A stretch of DNA of 64,000 bases, from the NCBI RefSeq assembly GCF_001514115.1, contig NZ_KQ948466.1, positions 62,001 through 126,000 of the forward strand, written 5' to 3'. The notes beneath the pieces were generated by a model, which was given only the letters and a program-made list of their open reading frames with translations, had not been told where the DNA came from and did not search any database. Made by a program: the position numbers and the translations under genes. Positions within the stretch are counted from its first letter, which is position 1. The number at the start of each line of letters is the position of its first letter. Positions 1 to 8,927 of this stretch are shown here, in pieces. The DNA comes from Streptomyces olivochromogenes. GTDB lineage: Bacteria > Actinomycetota > Actinomycetes > Streptomycetales > Streptomycetaceae.

Positions 1-635
1 TTCAGCGCGACCCGGTTGTCCTCGAACAGCTCGGCCGCGCCCGGCCAGCCGTCGAGCAGCCGACGGATCCACACCCAGGACAGCAGCCGGATGCCCAGTT
101 CGATGCCGCTGATCCAGTGCACGCCTTGCAGCGGCGGGTTGGCCGCCCACCACGACCGCAGATGCTCGGCGACGCGCTCGGCATACCGCTCGTCCCCGGT
201 GACCGCGTAGGCGGCGGCGAGCACGGTGAGGTACTGGTGCCGCGAGGGCTCCCAGATCTGCTTGATGTCCCCGGCCACGTCCTCGTTCCGGTACGGCACG
301 TCGAAGGCGTAGCCCGACGGGGCCCGGCGCCCGGTCTTCGGGTCGTACGACCAGTCCGGGTCGGTGAGGTCGTCGCGGACCACCCCGAAGAACTCAGCGT
401 GCCCGGCCATCAGTTGGTCCGCCTCGGCGACGAGCCGTTTCACGGCGTCCGGCGGCACCTCGGCGACCGTCCCCGCGGGCAGGACGGCGGTGAAGCGGGC
501 GCCGGTCACGCTCGGGCAGTCGGGCCGCGCCGACCGCCACCGCCGCCTGCGCACCGCGTCACCCGCCCGGCCCGCGACCTCGCGCGGGCCCATCCGGGAC
601 AGCCGCCGCAGGTACCAGCCCGCGCTCATCGTCAT
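1..635 (-). CDS. Heparinase II/III family protein, 5' part (runs off left edge)
   Basis: An open frame begins at ATG 635 and is still open at base 1, giving about 211 N-terminal residues (MTMSAGWYLRRL...). The segment with WEPSRHQYLTVLAAAY, then VHWISGIELGIRLLSW, is what I recognise as the alpha-helical N-terminal region of heparinase II/III-type polysaccharide lyases. Such proteins are regular members of actinobacterial exopolysaccharide clusters. The catalytic C-terminal region is not visible. The start overlaps the stop of the preceding oxidoreductase gene (ATGA), so translation is probably coupled. It may trim or release the polymer made by this operon, or it may be a non-lytic relative. 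The function is inferred from family and context. Confidence 0.8.
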   Translation of the reverse strand, partial: MTMSAGWYLRRLSRMGPREVAGRAGDAVRRRRWRSARPDCPSVTGARFTAVLPAGTVAEVPPDAVKRLVAEADQLMAGHAEFFGVVRDDLTDPDWSYDPKTGRRAPSGYAFDVPYRNEDVAGDIKQIWEPSRHQYLTVLAAAYAVTGDERYAERVAEHLRSWWAANPPLQGVHWISGIELGIRLLSWVWIRRLLDGWPGAAELFEDNRVAL

Positions 636-2824
636 CGCGTCCTCGCCAACGTCACCGGCGCACCGCCGGCCAGGCCGGCCTGCACGGCGAGGGTGGCCGA
701 GGTGGTGGCGACCAGCGACTCCAGCGGCACCGGCATCGGCCCGCCGGTCCGCACGGCCTTGATGAACGCGGCCAGCTCGGCGTTCTGGCCCTTGTCCCGG
801 GCCTTGGGCAGCCGTGAACTGACCCACTTCTTGCGGCTGTAGACCGAGGCACGGACAAAGTCGTCGAGCCGCAGCACCTTGCCGTCCGCGACCAGGTCCA
901 GCGTCTCCTTGGGGAAGCCGGGCGCGCCGGTGGTGACGTAGCTGATGGTGGCGGTGGATCCGTCCGGGTAGCGCAGGACGACCTGGAGGTCCTCGTTGCC
1001 GGGCGCGGCTGTCGCGTACACCGAGACCGGGTCGGCTTCGAGCAGCCAGCTCGCCGTGTCGATGAAGTGGCCGCCCTCGCCGGCGAACCGCGAGCCCTCG
1101 GCGCCCTGTTGGAGGTACCAGCTGCCGTGCTGCAGCTTGCCCGCGTTGACCAGGTAGCGCAGGCTCGCCGGACCGGTCCGGGCGCCGAACCGCTTCCTGG
1201 CCTCCTGGAGCAGCGGCGCGAACCGGCGGTTGAAGCCCACCTGCAGCCGGTCGTTGCCGGACTCCTCCACCGCCGCGAGTACGTCGGCCAGCTCGTCCTC
1301 GGTGAGCGCCAGGGGCTTCTCCACGAACACCGTCTTGCCGGCCAGCAGTGCCTGCCGGGTCAGTTCGGCGTGCGAGCTGTGCCGGGTGGCCACAAACACC
1401 GCGTCGATCGACGTGTCGCCAAGCACGGCGTCCAGGTCCGTGGTCGCCTGGGCGAAGCCGAACTTCCGCTGCGCGTTGGCCGCGGACAGCGCCGTCGTGG
1501 TGACGACGGCCGACAGCTCGACGCCTTCGCGCTGCGCCAGGTGCGGCAGCAGCATCGACGTCGCGTAGTTTCCCGCGCCGATGAACGCGAGACGCACCGG
1601 CGTCTTGGCGGCCCGGGCCGGCGTGGAGACTCCGCCGCCGGGTCGCTTCACCGCGGGCACGGCCACCGCCGGGGCCCCCGCTTCCTCCGCTTCCCCCGCG
1701 TGTTCGGGGTACCGGAACAGCACGGCCACGGCCTTCAGCTCGCCGTCCTTCAGTCGCTGGTACGTCTCGACCGCGTCGTCGAAGTCGGCGATGTGGGAGA
1801 CCAGGGGCTCCACGTCGACGCTGCCGCGGGCGACGAGGTCGAGGAAGCACGCCAGGTTGCGGCGCTCGGTCCAGCGCACGTAGCCGATCGGGTAGTCCCG
1901 CCCTTCGAGCTCGTACTCCGGGTCGTAGCGCCCGGGGCCGTACGAGCGCGAGAAGCGGACGTCGAGCTCCTTCTCGTAGTACGCGTTCCACGGCAGGTCC
2001 AGGCGGCACTTGCCGATGTCGACGACCCGGCCGCGGTCCCGGCAGAGCCGCGCGGCCAGCTCGACGGGCTGGTTGCTGCCGCCGCCGGCGGCCAGGTACA
2101 CCTGGTCCACGCCGTGACCGCCGGTGAGTTCGGCGACGGCGGCCTCCACGGCCGCGGACGCGGGATCGCCGCAGGCCGCGGCGCCCAGGCGCTCGGCGAG
2201 CTCGCAGCGCACCGGGTCGGGGTCGGCTCCGACCACGCGGACTCCCGCGGCGGTGAGGAGCTGCACCACCAGTTGCCCGATCAGGCCGAGGCCGATGACC
2301 AGCGCCACCTCGCCGAGCTGCGGCTCGCCCTGGCGGACGCCCTGCATCGCGATCGACCCGACGGTGCCGAAGGCCGCGTGCCGCGGGGCGAGGCCGTCGG
2401 GGACCGGGGAGTAGAGGTTCTTCGGCACCCAGTTCAGCTCGGCGTGCAGCGCGTGCTCATTGCCGGCGCAGGCCACGAGGTCGCCGACCTTCACATCGTC
2501 GATCCCGGCGCCGACCTGCTCGACCACCCCGCACAGCGAGTAGCCCAGCGGCGTGTAGGAGTCCAGCTTGCCCATCACCTTGCGGTAGGTGGCGGGCACC
2601 CCGTTGGTGGCCACGCTCTGCATGACCTTGGCCACCTGGTCAGGGCGGGATCGGGCCTTGCCCAGCATCGACATGCCGGCCTCGGAGACCTTCATGAGCT
2701 CGGTCCCGGTGGATATCAGCGAGAAGGCGCTGCGCACCAGCACACCGCCCGGCTTGCACCCCGGCACCGGAACGTCGAGCACCGCCAGCTCGCCGCTCTT
2801 GTAGTTCTGTACGACCTGCTTCAC
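632..2824 (-). CDS. Bi-domain oxidoreductase (zinc-type MDR fused to Gfo/Idh/MocA)
   Basis: This is a 730-residue two-enzyme fusion. Residues about 1-370 are a medium-chain dehydrogenase/reductase with a GroES-like part and a nucleotide-binding segment (VIGLGLIGQLVVQLL). After an Ala/Pro-rich linker, residues about 410-720 form a Gfo/Idh/MocA NAD(P)-dependent sugar oxidoreductase (FIGAGNYATSMLLPHL; VFVEKPLALTEDE). Fusions of this type occur in surface-polysaccharide clusters, commonly beside heparinase and asparagine synthase genes. The likely role is oxidation and reduction of a sugar or sugar-amide in the repeat unit, but the substrate cannot be read from the sequence. It lies 15 bp after asnB and overlaps the heparinase start. 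Confidence 0.87.
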   Translation of the reverse strand: MKQVVQNYKSGELAVLDVPVPGCKPGGVLVRSAFSLISTGTELMKVSEAGMSMLGKARSRPDQVAKVMQSVATNGVPATYRKVMGKLDSYTPLGYSLCGVVEQVGAGIDDVKVGDLVACAGNEHALHAELNWVPKNLYSPVPDGLAPRHAAFGTVGSIAMQGVRQGEPQLGEVALVIGLGLIGQLVVQLLTAAGVRVVGADPDPVRCELAERLGAAACGDPASAAVEAAVAELTGGHGVDQVYLAAGGGSNQPVELAARLCRDRGRVVDIGKCRLDLPWNAYYEKELDVRFSRSYGPGRYDPEYELEGRDYPIGYVRWTERRNLACFLDLVARGSVDVEPLVSHIADFDDAVETYQRLKDGELKAVAVLFRYPEHAGEAEEAGAPAVAVPAVKRPGGGVSTPARAAKTPVRLAFIGAGNYATSMLLPHLAQREGVELSAVVTTTALSAANAQRKFGFAQATTDLDAVLGDTSIDAVFVATRHSSHAELTRQALLAGKTVFVEKPLALTEDELADVLAAVEESGNDRLQVGFNRRFAPLLQEARKRFGARTGPASLRYLVNAGKLQHGSWYLQQGAEGSRFAGEGGHFIDTASWLLEADPVSVYATAAPGNEDLQVVLRYPDGSTATISYVTTGAPGFPKETLDLVADGKVLRLDDFVRASVYSRKKWVSSRLPKARDKGQNAELAAFIKAVRTGGPMPVPLESLVATTSATLAVQAGLAGGAPVTLARTR

Positions 2825-2839
2825 CCGAACTCCTGATTC

Positions 2840-4774
2840 CTAAACCGTCAACCGAGTGCTCTGGCCGGACCCGGAGGTCGCGTCGCGATACCAGTACTCG
2901 AGGGTCAGTACGTGCCACAGATGCTTGGAGAAGTCCCGCTGCCCGGCGGCGTCCTCGGCGACCATCCGCGCCAGCGCGTCGCGGCGCAGGAGCCCGGAAC
3001 GGACGAGCTCGCCGTCGTTGACGACCTCGCGCACCAGCGGTGCCAGGTCCCGGCTCATCCAGGCGCGCAGCGGGGCGCTGAACAGGCCCTTGGGCCGGTA
3101 GACGATCTCCCGGGGCAGAACCGAGGTGGCCGCCTCCTTGAGGACGGCTTTGCCCTGCCGTCCGACGATCTTGCGATCGCCGGGCACGGCGAAGGCCGCC
3201 TTCACCACTTCGACGTCCACATACGGCACCCGTACCTCGGTCGAGGCGGCCATGCTCGACCGGTCCGTGTAGGCGAGGTTCAGGCCCGGCAGGAACATCC
3301 GGGCGTCGGTGAGGCACATGCGGTTGACGAAGTCGTCGAGGTCGTTGTCCTGGTAGACGTCCGCGTGTTCGGTCAGCACGTCGTCGACCGTCCCGGCCAG
3401 GTCCGGATCGAGAAGGGCTAGCAGCTCGTCCTGGTCGTACATGGTGTAGCTGCGCCGGAACGCGGTCTCCTCCGGCAGATCGGCGAAGGAGAGGAACCGC
3501 TTCGCGAAGCGCACCGAACGGTACCCCCGGCGGGACGTGGCGACCGGGAGCCGGTCCACGACCCCGGACACCCCGCGCCGCAGGGGTCGCGGCACGCGCT
3601 GGTAGCGCAGCGCGAGCAGGTTGGCCAGGTGCTTGCGGTACCCGGCGAACAGCTCGTCGGCACCCATCCCCGAGAGCATCACCTTGACCCCGGCCTCGCG
3701 GGCGGCCGTGCAGATCAGGTACGTGTTGATCGCGGCGGGATCGCCGATCGGCTCGTCCAGGTGGTACGTCATCTGCGGCAGCAGGTCGAGCACGTTCGGG
3801 GCGATCTCGATCTCGTGCAGGTCGACGCCGAACCGCTCGGCCACCTGCCGGGCGTAGCGCAGGTCGTCCGGCATCGCCTCGAACTTGGCGTCCTCGGCGC
3901 GGAAGCCGATCGTGTAGGCGGAGATCCCGGGTTGGTGGCGGGCGGCGAGCGCGGTCAGGTAGCTGGAGTCGAGGCCGCCGGAGAGGAAGGTCGCCACGGG
4001 TACGTCGGAGAGCAGGTGGCGCCGGGTCGACTCCTCGACGATGGCAGCCAGGTCCGGCTGCTCACCGGCCTGGGCCCGCTCCCGGCCCTCGGCGGCGATG
4101 TCGCGGAGGTTCCAGTACTGGCCGCGCTCCACCCGGCCGTCGGGCCGGCACCTCAGCCAGCTCCCCGGCGGCAGCTTCTCCGCCTCGCGGAACGCGCAGC
4201 GCGAGTCCGGCACCCAGTAGTACAGCAGTGAGGCCACCAGTGCCGCCTGGTCCACCTCCAGCGACCCGCCGGTCGCGGCGGCGAGCGCCTTGAGCTCGGA
4301 GGCGAACATCAGGCCCGCGCCGCGCCGGAGCAGGAACAGCGGCTTGATGCCGAGCTGGTCGCGGGCGAGCACCAGGTCACCGGTTCGCTCGTCGAAGATG
4401 CCGAACGCGAACATGCCGCGCAGCCGGGGCAGGCAGTCCGTGCCCCAGCGCCGCCAGGCCTCCAGGACCACCTCGGTGTCGGAGGTACCGCGGAAGCGCA
4501 CCCCGGTGGCCGCCAGCTCGGCACGCAGCTCCGGCGCGTTGTACAGCTCGCCGTTGTACGTCAGGGCGAGGCCGTCCGAGACCATCGGCTGGGCGCCGGT
4601 CTCGGACAGGTCGATGATGGCCAGCCGGCGGTGCCCGAGCTGCACTTCGCCGTCACCGAGAGGGTGGCCGTAGCGGCCCGCGCCGTCCGGGCCGCGGTGG
4701 GCGAGGGTGTCGGTGAGCCGGTCGGTCACGACCTTGCCGTCCGGCCATCGGTAAGTGCCTGCGATGCCACACAC
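2840..4774 (-). CDS. asnB: Asparagine synthase (glutamine-hydrolysing), exopolysaccharide-linked
   Basis: The 644-residue protein starts MCGIAGTYRW, so Cys2 is available as the class-II glutaminase nucleophile once Met1 is removed. The N-terminal Ntn domain is followed by the ATP-pyrophosphatase domain with SGGLDSSYLTALAA, and GMGADELFAGYRKH further on. Length and layout fit AsnB. Genes of this kind inside polysaccharide operons are thought to amidate a carboxyl group, for example on a uronic acid or an amino-acid substituent, rather than to feed bulk asparagine. That role is inferred here from the uronate-forming dehydrogenase upstream. The gene starts 3 bp from the preceding stop. Confidence 0.88.
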   Translation of the reverse strand: MCGIAGTYRWPDGKVVTDRLTDTLAHRGPDGAGRYGHPLGDGEVQLGHRRLAIIDLSETGAQPMVSDGLALTYNGELYNAPELRAELAATGVRFRGTSDTEVVLEAWRRWGTDCLPRLRGMFAFGIFDERTGDLVLARDQLGIKPLFLLRRGAGLMFASELKALAAATGGSLEVDQAALVASLLYYWVPDSRCAFREAEKLPPGSWLRCRPDGRVERGQYWNLRDIAAEGRERAQAGEQPDLAAIVEESTRRHLLSDVPVATFLSGGLDSSYLTALAARHQPGISAYTIGFRAEDAKFEAMPDDLRYARQVAERFGVDLHEIEIAPNVLDLLPQMTYHLDEPIGDPAAINTYLICTAAREAGVKVMLSGMGADELFAGYRKHLANLLALRYQRVPRPLRRGVSGVVDRLPVATSRRGYRSVRFAKRFLSFADLPEETAFRRSYTMYDQDELLALLDPDLAGTVDDVLTEHADVYQDNDLDDFVNRMCLTDARMFLPGLNLAYTDRSSMAASTEVRVPYVDVEVVKAAFAVPGDRKIVGRQGKAVLKEAATSVLPREIVYRPKGLFSAPLRAWMSRDLAPLVREVVNDGELVRSGLLRRDALARMVAEDAAGQRDFSKHLWHVLTLEYWYRDATSGSGQSTRLTV

Positions 4775-4777
4775 GTC

Positions 4778-6298
4778 CTACCGCACCTCCTGGTCGTTGT
4801 CCGGGACCCGTGCGGCCCGTATCGGCTGGCGTTCGGTGAGCCGCCGGCCCGTCGCGTTCTGCCAGGTCGGCCGCTCGGTCCGGCCGCGCAGCGCGTTGGC
4901 CAGCCCGTCCCACAGCGTGCCGTCGGTCCGGTCGCGCCGATCGGGGTCGATCAGCACCACACCGATCACCGGGATGCGCTGGTCCGCGAGTTGCCGCGCC
5001 ACTGTGTGCAGCCATGCGGCGCTGCCGTGCCCGGCACGCACGACGAGCAGGGTCTGGGTGCCGAGGTACTGGAGGTCGGTCCACGCCGTGCCGGGCGCCA
5101 CCGAGCCGACGCCGATCCGGTGCTCCTGAGGCGACACGGCCGCGGCGCGTTCGCCGCTGACCACGGTGGGGTCTCCCGGCTTCGGGCGGCGGCCTGCGAG
5201 CCGCGGGCGGGGGAGACCGTCGATGACGACCACTGGCCCGTCCTCCGCCAGTGCCCGGGCGAGGCCCAGGGCGATCACGCTCGTGCTGCGCGCGCAACCC
5301 AGTTCCAGCAGCGACAGCGGTTCCGCGGAGCCGCGCGCGGTGCGGGCAAGGGTCGTGGTGAGCCGTTCGCGCGCCACCCGGGTCCGTCGGCGCTGCCACA
5401 GCCTGCCCGACCGGCGGGGCAGTTCCGCGATGACCGAGGCGCCCAGGTTCGCCGCGATGTCCCGGCGCAGCACGGGGCGGTCCGCCACCACCGCGCCGAC
5501 CGCGGCCAGCGCGAGCCCGAGGAAGAGCCCGAGGACGAGTCCGATCACGGCGTTGGTGACGGCGGCCTTGGGCAGGGAGTGCCGCACCGCGCGCGGGGCG
5601 TCCACGATCTGTGTGCCGGCGACGAGCTGGGGCGCGCCGACGCGCGCCTCCTCGGCACGTTGGCCGAAGTCGGAGATCTGTGAGGTGAGTTCGGCCCGCC
5701 GGGCGAAGAGCGACTCGAGGTTCGCCGCGTCCTTCGGGTCGGTGTCGGGCGACCGGCCGCCGATCGCCTTGTTGACGTCGGCGAGCTCCGTCTGCATGCG
5801 GTCACGCTGATCGAGCAGGCCCTTGGCGTTGGCGTTGGCGATGGCCTGGATGCGCTTGGCGTGGTCCGCGACGAACGCTTCGGCCAGTGCCTTGGCCCGG
5901 GCCACCGCTTCCGCGTCGGTCTTGCCTGTCACATCGATCTGGAGGACGTTGTTGGTCAGTCCGGTGCCCCGGTAGTCCCGCATGAGGTCCTCCGGCATTT
6001 CCGGGGACTTGAGGATCCGCAGGGCCTGGCCGGCGATCCGCGAGGTCGCCAGCAGCTGGGCGTCGGTGCGGATCAGCGTTCCGGTGTCGTTCGGCTGGTC
6101 CTCCTGATGCGCGACCAGCACCTTGGTCACGGCGGCCGGTGCCGGCGGCAGCAGGACCGCCACGGCCGCGCCCATCAGCAGTCCGAGCAGCGCCATGGCG
6201 CCCCACAGCCGGCGGCGTCTGCGGACCGCGACCACCAGCGCCTGCAGGTCGAGGAGCGGAGTGGCGGCCGACGACTCCGAAGTCGTGCTCGTCGTCAC
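4778..6298 (-). CDS. Wzz/Wzc-like chain-length determinant with degenerate P-loop domain (II)
   Basis: The 506-residue membrane protein has a first membrane helix near residues 33-52 (LWGAMALLGLLMGAAVAVLL). A periplasm-side region with predicted coiled coil follows, then a second helix near 255-275 (NAVIGLVLGLFLGLALAAVG) and a long cytoplasmic domain. That domain resembles the ATPase of Wzc-type BY-kinases (VVVIDGLPRPR), but the Walker A position reads LGCARSTSVIALG instead of a GxxxxGKS loop, and no C-terminal tyrosine cluster is present. It probably controls polymer length or export as a scaffold. It overlaps the upstream paralogue by 4 bp (ATGA). Confidence 0.82.
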   Translation of the reverse strand: MTTSTTSESSAATPLLDLQALVVAVRRRRRLWGAMALLGLLMGAAVAVLLPPAPAAVTKVLVAHQEDQPNDTGTLIRTDAQLLATSRIAGQALRILKSPEMPEDLMRDYRGTGLTNNVLQIDVTGKTDAEAVARAKALAEAFVADHAKRIQAIANANAKGLLDQRDRMQTELADVNKAIGGRSPDTDPKDAANLESLFARRAELTSQISDFGQRAEEARVGAPQLVAGTQIVDAPRAVRHSLPKAAVTNAVIGLVLGLFLGLALAAVGAVVADRPVLRRDIAANLGASVIAELPRRSGRLWQRRRTRVARERLTTTLARTARGSAEPLSLLELGCARSTSVIALGLARALAEDGPVVVIDGLPRPRLAGRRPKPGDPTVVSGERAAAVSPQEHRIGVGSVAPGTAWTDLQYLGTQTLLVVRAGHGSAAWLHTVARQLADQRIPVIGVVLIDPDRRDRTDGTLWDGLANALRGRTERPTWQNATGRRLTERQPIRAARVPDNDQEVR

Positions 6299-7665
6299 GC
6301 TGAATCTCCTGTCGCGTGGCCGTGAACCGCGAGCGCCAGGGTGGCCTCGTCAGAAGGGCGGTCGGCAGTCCGCTCCGGGCGGGTGCGGACCGTGCCGGCG
6401 ACGACGACGCCGACGACCTCGTGCCCGCCGTCCGCACACGCCTCGGCGATGCCGGCGAGTTCCTCGGCGGTCCAGCTGCCCGCGCTGAGGACGGCCAGGG
6501 CACCGGACTCGGTGTCGCGGTCCGGCACGATCGGCCGGTCCACCGAGACCTCCACCACCCGCAGCTGCGGATCACTGGTGGCCTCGGCGACGAGCTGTCC
6601 GGCGGCCAGCCGGGCGACCTCATCGCCTTCCGGGACGACGACCAGCAGCCGCCGGGGGGCGGGCAGTTGGTCCCGGAGGCGAGCGCACACCCGCCGGTAG
6701 CGGATCCGCCTCTCGGCCTCGTCGCCGGACCTCTGCGGGGTCGGTATGTCCCACCGGGTGTCGATGCCGAGAAGTCGGCGGATCCGGGCCCGTGAGCCAT
6801 GGCTCTCGGGCCGGTGACCGCGCCGTTCACCGGGCACGTCGACGGTGCCGAGGAGCGGCGAACCGAGCGCTGCGGCGATCTCCGGTTCGGTGCGCAGTCG
6901 GCGGCTCACCCGTGCGGCGGCGAGATGGCCGATGACCGCGAGCAGGACGAACAGCAGCGCCCCGGCGACGATGAGCTGCATCCTCGTCGGTGCCGCCGCG
7001 CCGGCGGGTCGGGGCGCCGGCCCCATGACGACCATGCCGGCCTTGGCGGTCGTCGGGTTGGCCTCCTCCAGCTTCTTCATGGCGTCCTGCAGCCCGGTGC
7101 GCAGACCCTCGAGCTCGGTGCGGGCCTGCACGCCCTCCACGGTCTGCCCCGGATCTGCCGAGTCGGCCAGGTCCGTTATACGGCGGTTGGTCTCGGCCAC
7201 CTGCTTCCGCAGCGCCTCCGTCGCCGTGTCCGCCGCGGGGTCGGTGCTGCCGCCCGCGATGCGGGTGGCGAAGGTGACGAACTGCTGGGCCAGCTGGTCG
7301 GAGAGCCGCTGGGCGCGCTCCGGGGTGTCGGCCGTACCCGAGATCTTGATGATGTTCCCGTCGTCCGCCTTGGCGCTCACTTGGTCCCGCAGTTCGGTGC
7401 CGTCGACGCCCTTCCAGGCGAGCGTGGCGGCCGCGCGGTCGACCACCGCCGAACTGGTCGCGATGTCCACCTGGGTCAGCAGTTCGCGCTCTTCCCACTG
7501 CCCCGGCAGCAGTACCGATGCCTCTGCCGTGTACCGCGGCGGAAGCAGCAGCACCGAGGTGCCGTAGCCGAAGAGCGCGCCCACTACGGCGAGGACGGCA
7601 AGAAGCCGCCACCGCCGACGGAGAATCCGTCCGATCGTGACCAGGCGGATCGTGTCGTCATTCAA
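6295..7665 (-). CDS. Wzz/Wzc-like chain-length determinant with degenerate P-loop domain (I)
   Basis: The 456-residue protein has the Wzz layout. There is a membrane helix near residues 19-40 (LLAVLAVVGALFGYGTSVLL), an extracytoplasmic domain, and a second helix near 235-255 (LIVAGALLFVLLAVIGHLAA). The cytoplasmic tail contains RRLLVVVPEGDEVARLAAG, where a BY-kinase would have Walker A, but the lysine and the glycine pattern are missing. It is a diverged paralogue of the next gene and overlaps it by 4 bp. Together they probably form one hetero-oligomeric co-polymerase. The start ATG overlaps the glycosyltransferase stop. Confidence 0.82.
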   Translation of the reverse strand: MNDDTIRLVTIGRILRRRWRLLAVLAVVGALFGYGTSVLLLPPRYTAEASVLLPGQWEERELLTQVDIATSSAVVDRAAATLAWKGVDGTELRDQVSAKADDGNIIKISGTADTPERAQRLSDQLAQQFVTFATRIAGGSTDPAADTATEALRKQVAETNRRITDLADSADPGQTVEGVQARTELEGLRTGLQDAMKKLEEANPTTAKAGMVVMGPAPRPAGAAAPTRMQLIVAGALLFVLLAVIGHLAAARVSRRLRTEPEIAAALGSPLLGTVDVPGERRGHRPESHGSRARIRRLLGIDTRWDIPTPQRSGDEAERRIRYRRVCARLRDQLPAPRRLLVVVPEGDEVARLAAGQLVAEATSDPQLRVVEVSVDRPIVPDRDTESGALAVLSAGSWTAEELAGIAEACADGGHEVVGVVVAGTVRTRPERTADRPSDEATLALAVHGHATGDSA

Positions 7666-8927
7666 TGGTGCGGCCTCTTCCCCGTACGGACCGGCCCGCC
7701 CGCCGACACCGGGGCATGGTCCCGGCAGGCGGCGGCGTAGGCGGCGAGCAGTGACGCTTGCGAGTTCCGCCAGGAGAGCGGCCCGCTGATCCGCTCCTGG
7801 CCGATCTTTCCCATCCGGGCCCGCTTCTCGGGATCGTCGAGGAGCAGCGCGATGAGCTTGGCGAACTGGGCCTCGTCGTTGGCGGGCGCGTAGACGGCGG
7901 CGTCACCGGCGGAGACGCGCGCCTCCCGGAGGTCGAACGAGACGATCGGCCGCCCCATCGCCATGTACTCCAGGACCTTGTTCATGGTCGACACGTCGTT
8001 GAGCGGATTGTGCGGGTCGGGGGAGAGACACACGTCCGCGGTGCACAGGTAGCGCACCAGGTCGGCGTCCGGGATGCGCCCGGTGAACTGCACCTGCTCG
8101 GAGAGACCGAGCCGCCCGGACAGCTCCACCATCGCGTCGAAGGCGTCGCCGGCCCCGACGAAGACCGCGTGCCAGTCGGTCCGCCCGAGTTCGTCGCGCA
8201 GCTTCGCGAGGGCCCGCAGGGCGTAGTCGACGCCGTCCTGAGGGCCCATGACTCCGAGGTAGCACAGCAGATGGGGCTTGCCGCGCTTCAACTCCGGCTC
8301 CGGGGGCACCGGTTGGAACCGGTCGGTCGCGGGCGCGCTGCGCACCACGAAGACGTCCTCCGGCCGCCGGCCGCCACGGCGCAGCGCGACGTCCCGGTAG
8401 CTCTCGTTCGTGGCGAGCACGATGTCCGCGGCCCGGTAGGTCCGGCGTTCCAGCGCGCACACGGCGCGGTAGAGCAGGTCTTCGCCGCGGTCGAACCGGG
8501 AGAGGTACAGCTCGGGTACCAGGTCGTGCTGGTCGAAGACGAACCGCGCGCCGCGCCGCTTCATCCACAGGGCCGGCAGGAACAGCAGGTCGGGCGGGTT
8601 GCAGGCGTGGACCACGTCGACCGGGCCGACCTTGCGGGCCAGCCGGACCGTGTGCCACAACGCCGATCCGTATTCCCGCAGGTAGCCGGCCGGCCCTCCG
8701 GTGGCCGCGCGCAACGGGTAGCGGTGGATCCGCACCCCGTCGATCACCGTCTCCAGCTCCGTGTCCCGCCTCTCCCCCCGGGGACAGATGACGTGCACCT
8801 CCCAGCCCGCGTCGCGCAGGGTCGTGCACTCCTGCCACACCCGCCGGTCGAAAGGCACCGACAGGTTCTCCACCAGGATCAGCGCGCGACGGTCCGGACC
8901 GTCGCCGCCGGTTGCGTTACCAAGCAA
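7662..8927 (-). CDS. Glycosyltransferase family 4 (GT-B fold)
   Basis: The 421-residue protein opens with RALILVENLSVPFDRRVWQE, a common N-terminus of GT4 enzymes in polysaccharide clusters. It continues through a donor-site region with YLGVMGPQDGVDYALRAL, then VLEYMAMGRPIVSFDL in the C-terminal Rossmann domain. It should add one sugar from an NDP-sugar to the lipid-linked intermediate on the cytoplasmic face of the membrane. I chose a TTG start at 8927, which overlaps the dehydrogenase stop by 11 bp, because no ATG or GTG lies before the conserved N-terminus. The exact start is uncertain. It is the only clear non-initiating glycosyltransferase in the window. Confidence 0.85.
   Translation of the reverse strand: MLGNATGGDGPDRRALILVENLSVPFDRRVWQECTTLRDAGWEVHVICPRGERRDTELETVIDGVRIHRYPLRAATGGPAGYLREYGSALWHTVRLARKVGPVDVVHACNPPDLLFLPALWMKRRGARFVFDQHDLVPELYLSRFDRGEDLLYRAVCALERRTYRAADIVLATNESYRDVALRRGGRRPEDVFVVRSAPATDRFQPVPPEPELKRGKPHLLCYLGVMGPQDGVDYALRALAKLRDELGRTDWHAVFVGAGDAFDAMVELSGRLGLSEQVQFTGRIPDADLVRYLCTADVCLSPDPHNPLNDVSTMNKVLEYMAMGRPIVSFDLREARVSAGDAAVYAPANDEAQFAKLIALLLDDPEKRARMGKIGQERISGPLSWRNSQASLLAAYAAACRDHAPVSAGGPVRTGKRPHH

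Noticed and set aside
1067..2836. Long plus-strand reading frame opposite the fused oxidoreductase gene
   Set aside because: It mirrors a real gene with clear domains. Its product is His/Arg/Val-rich low-complexity sequence with no family, which is the expected result of high G+C on the opposite strand.
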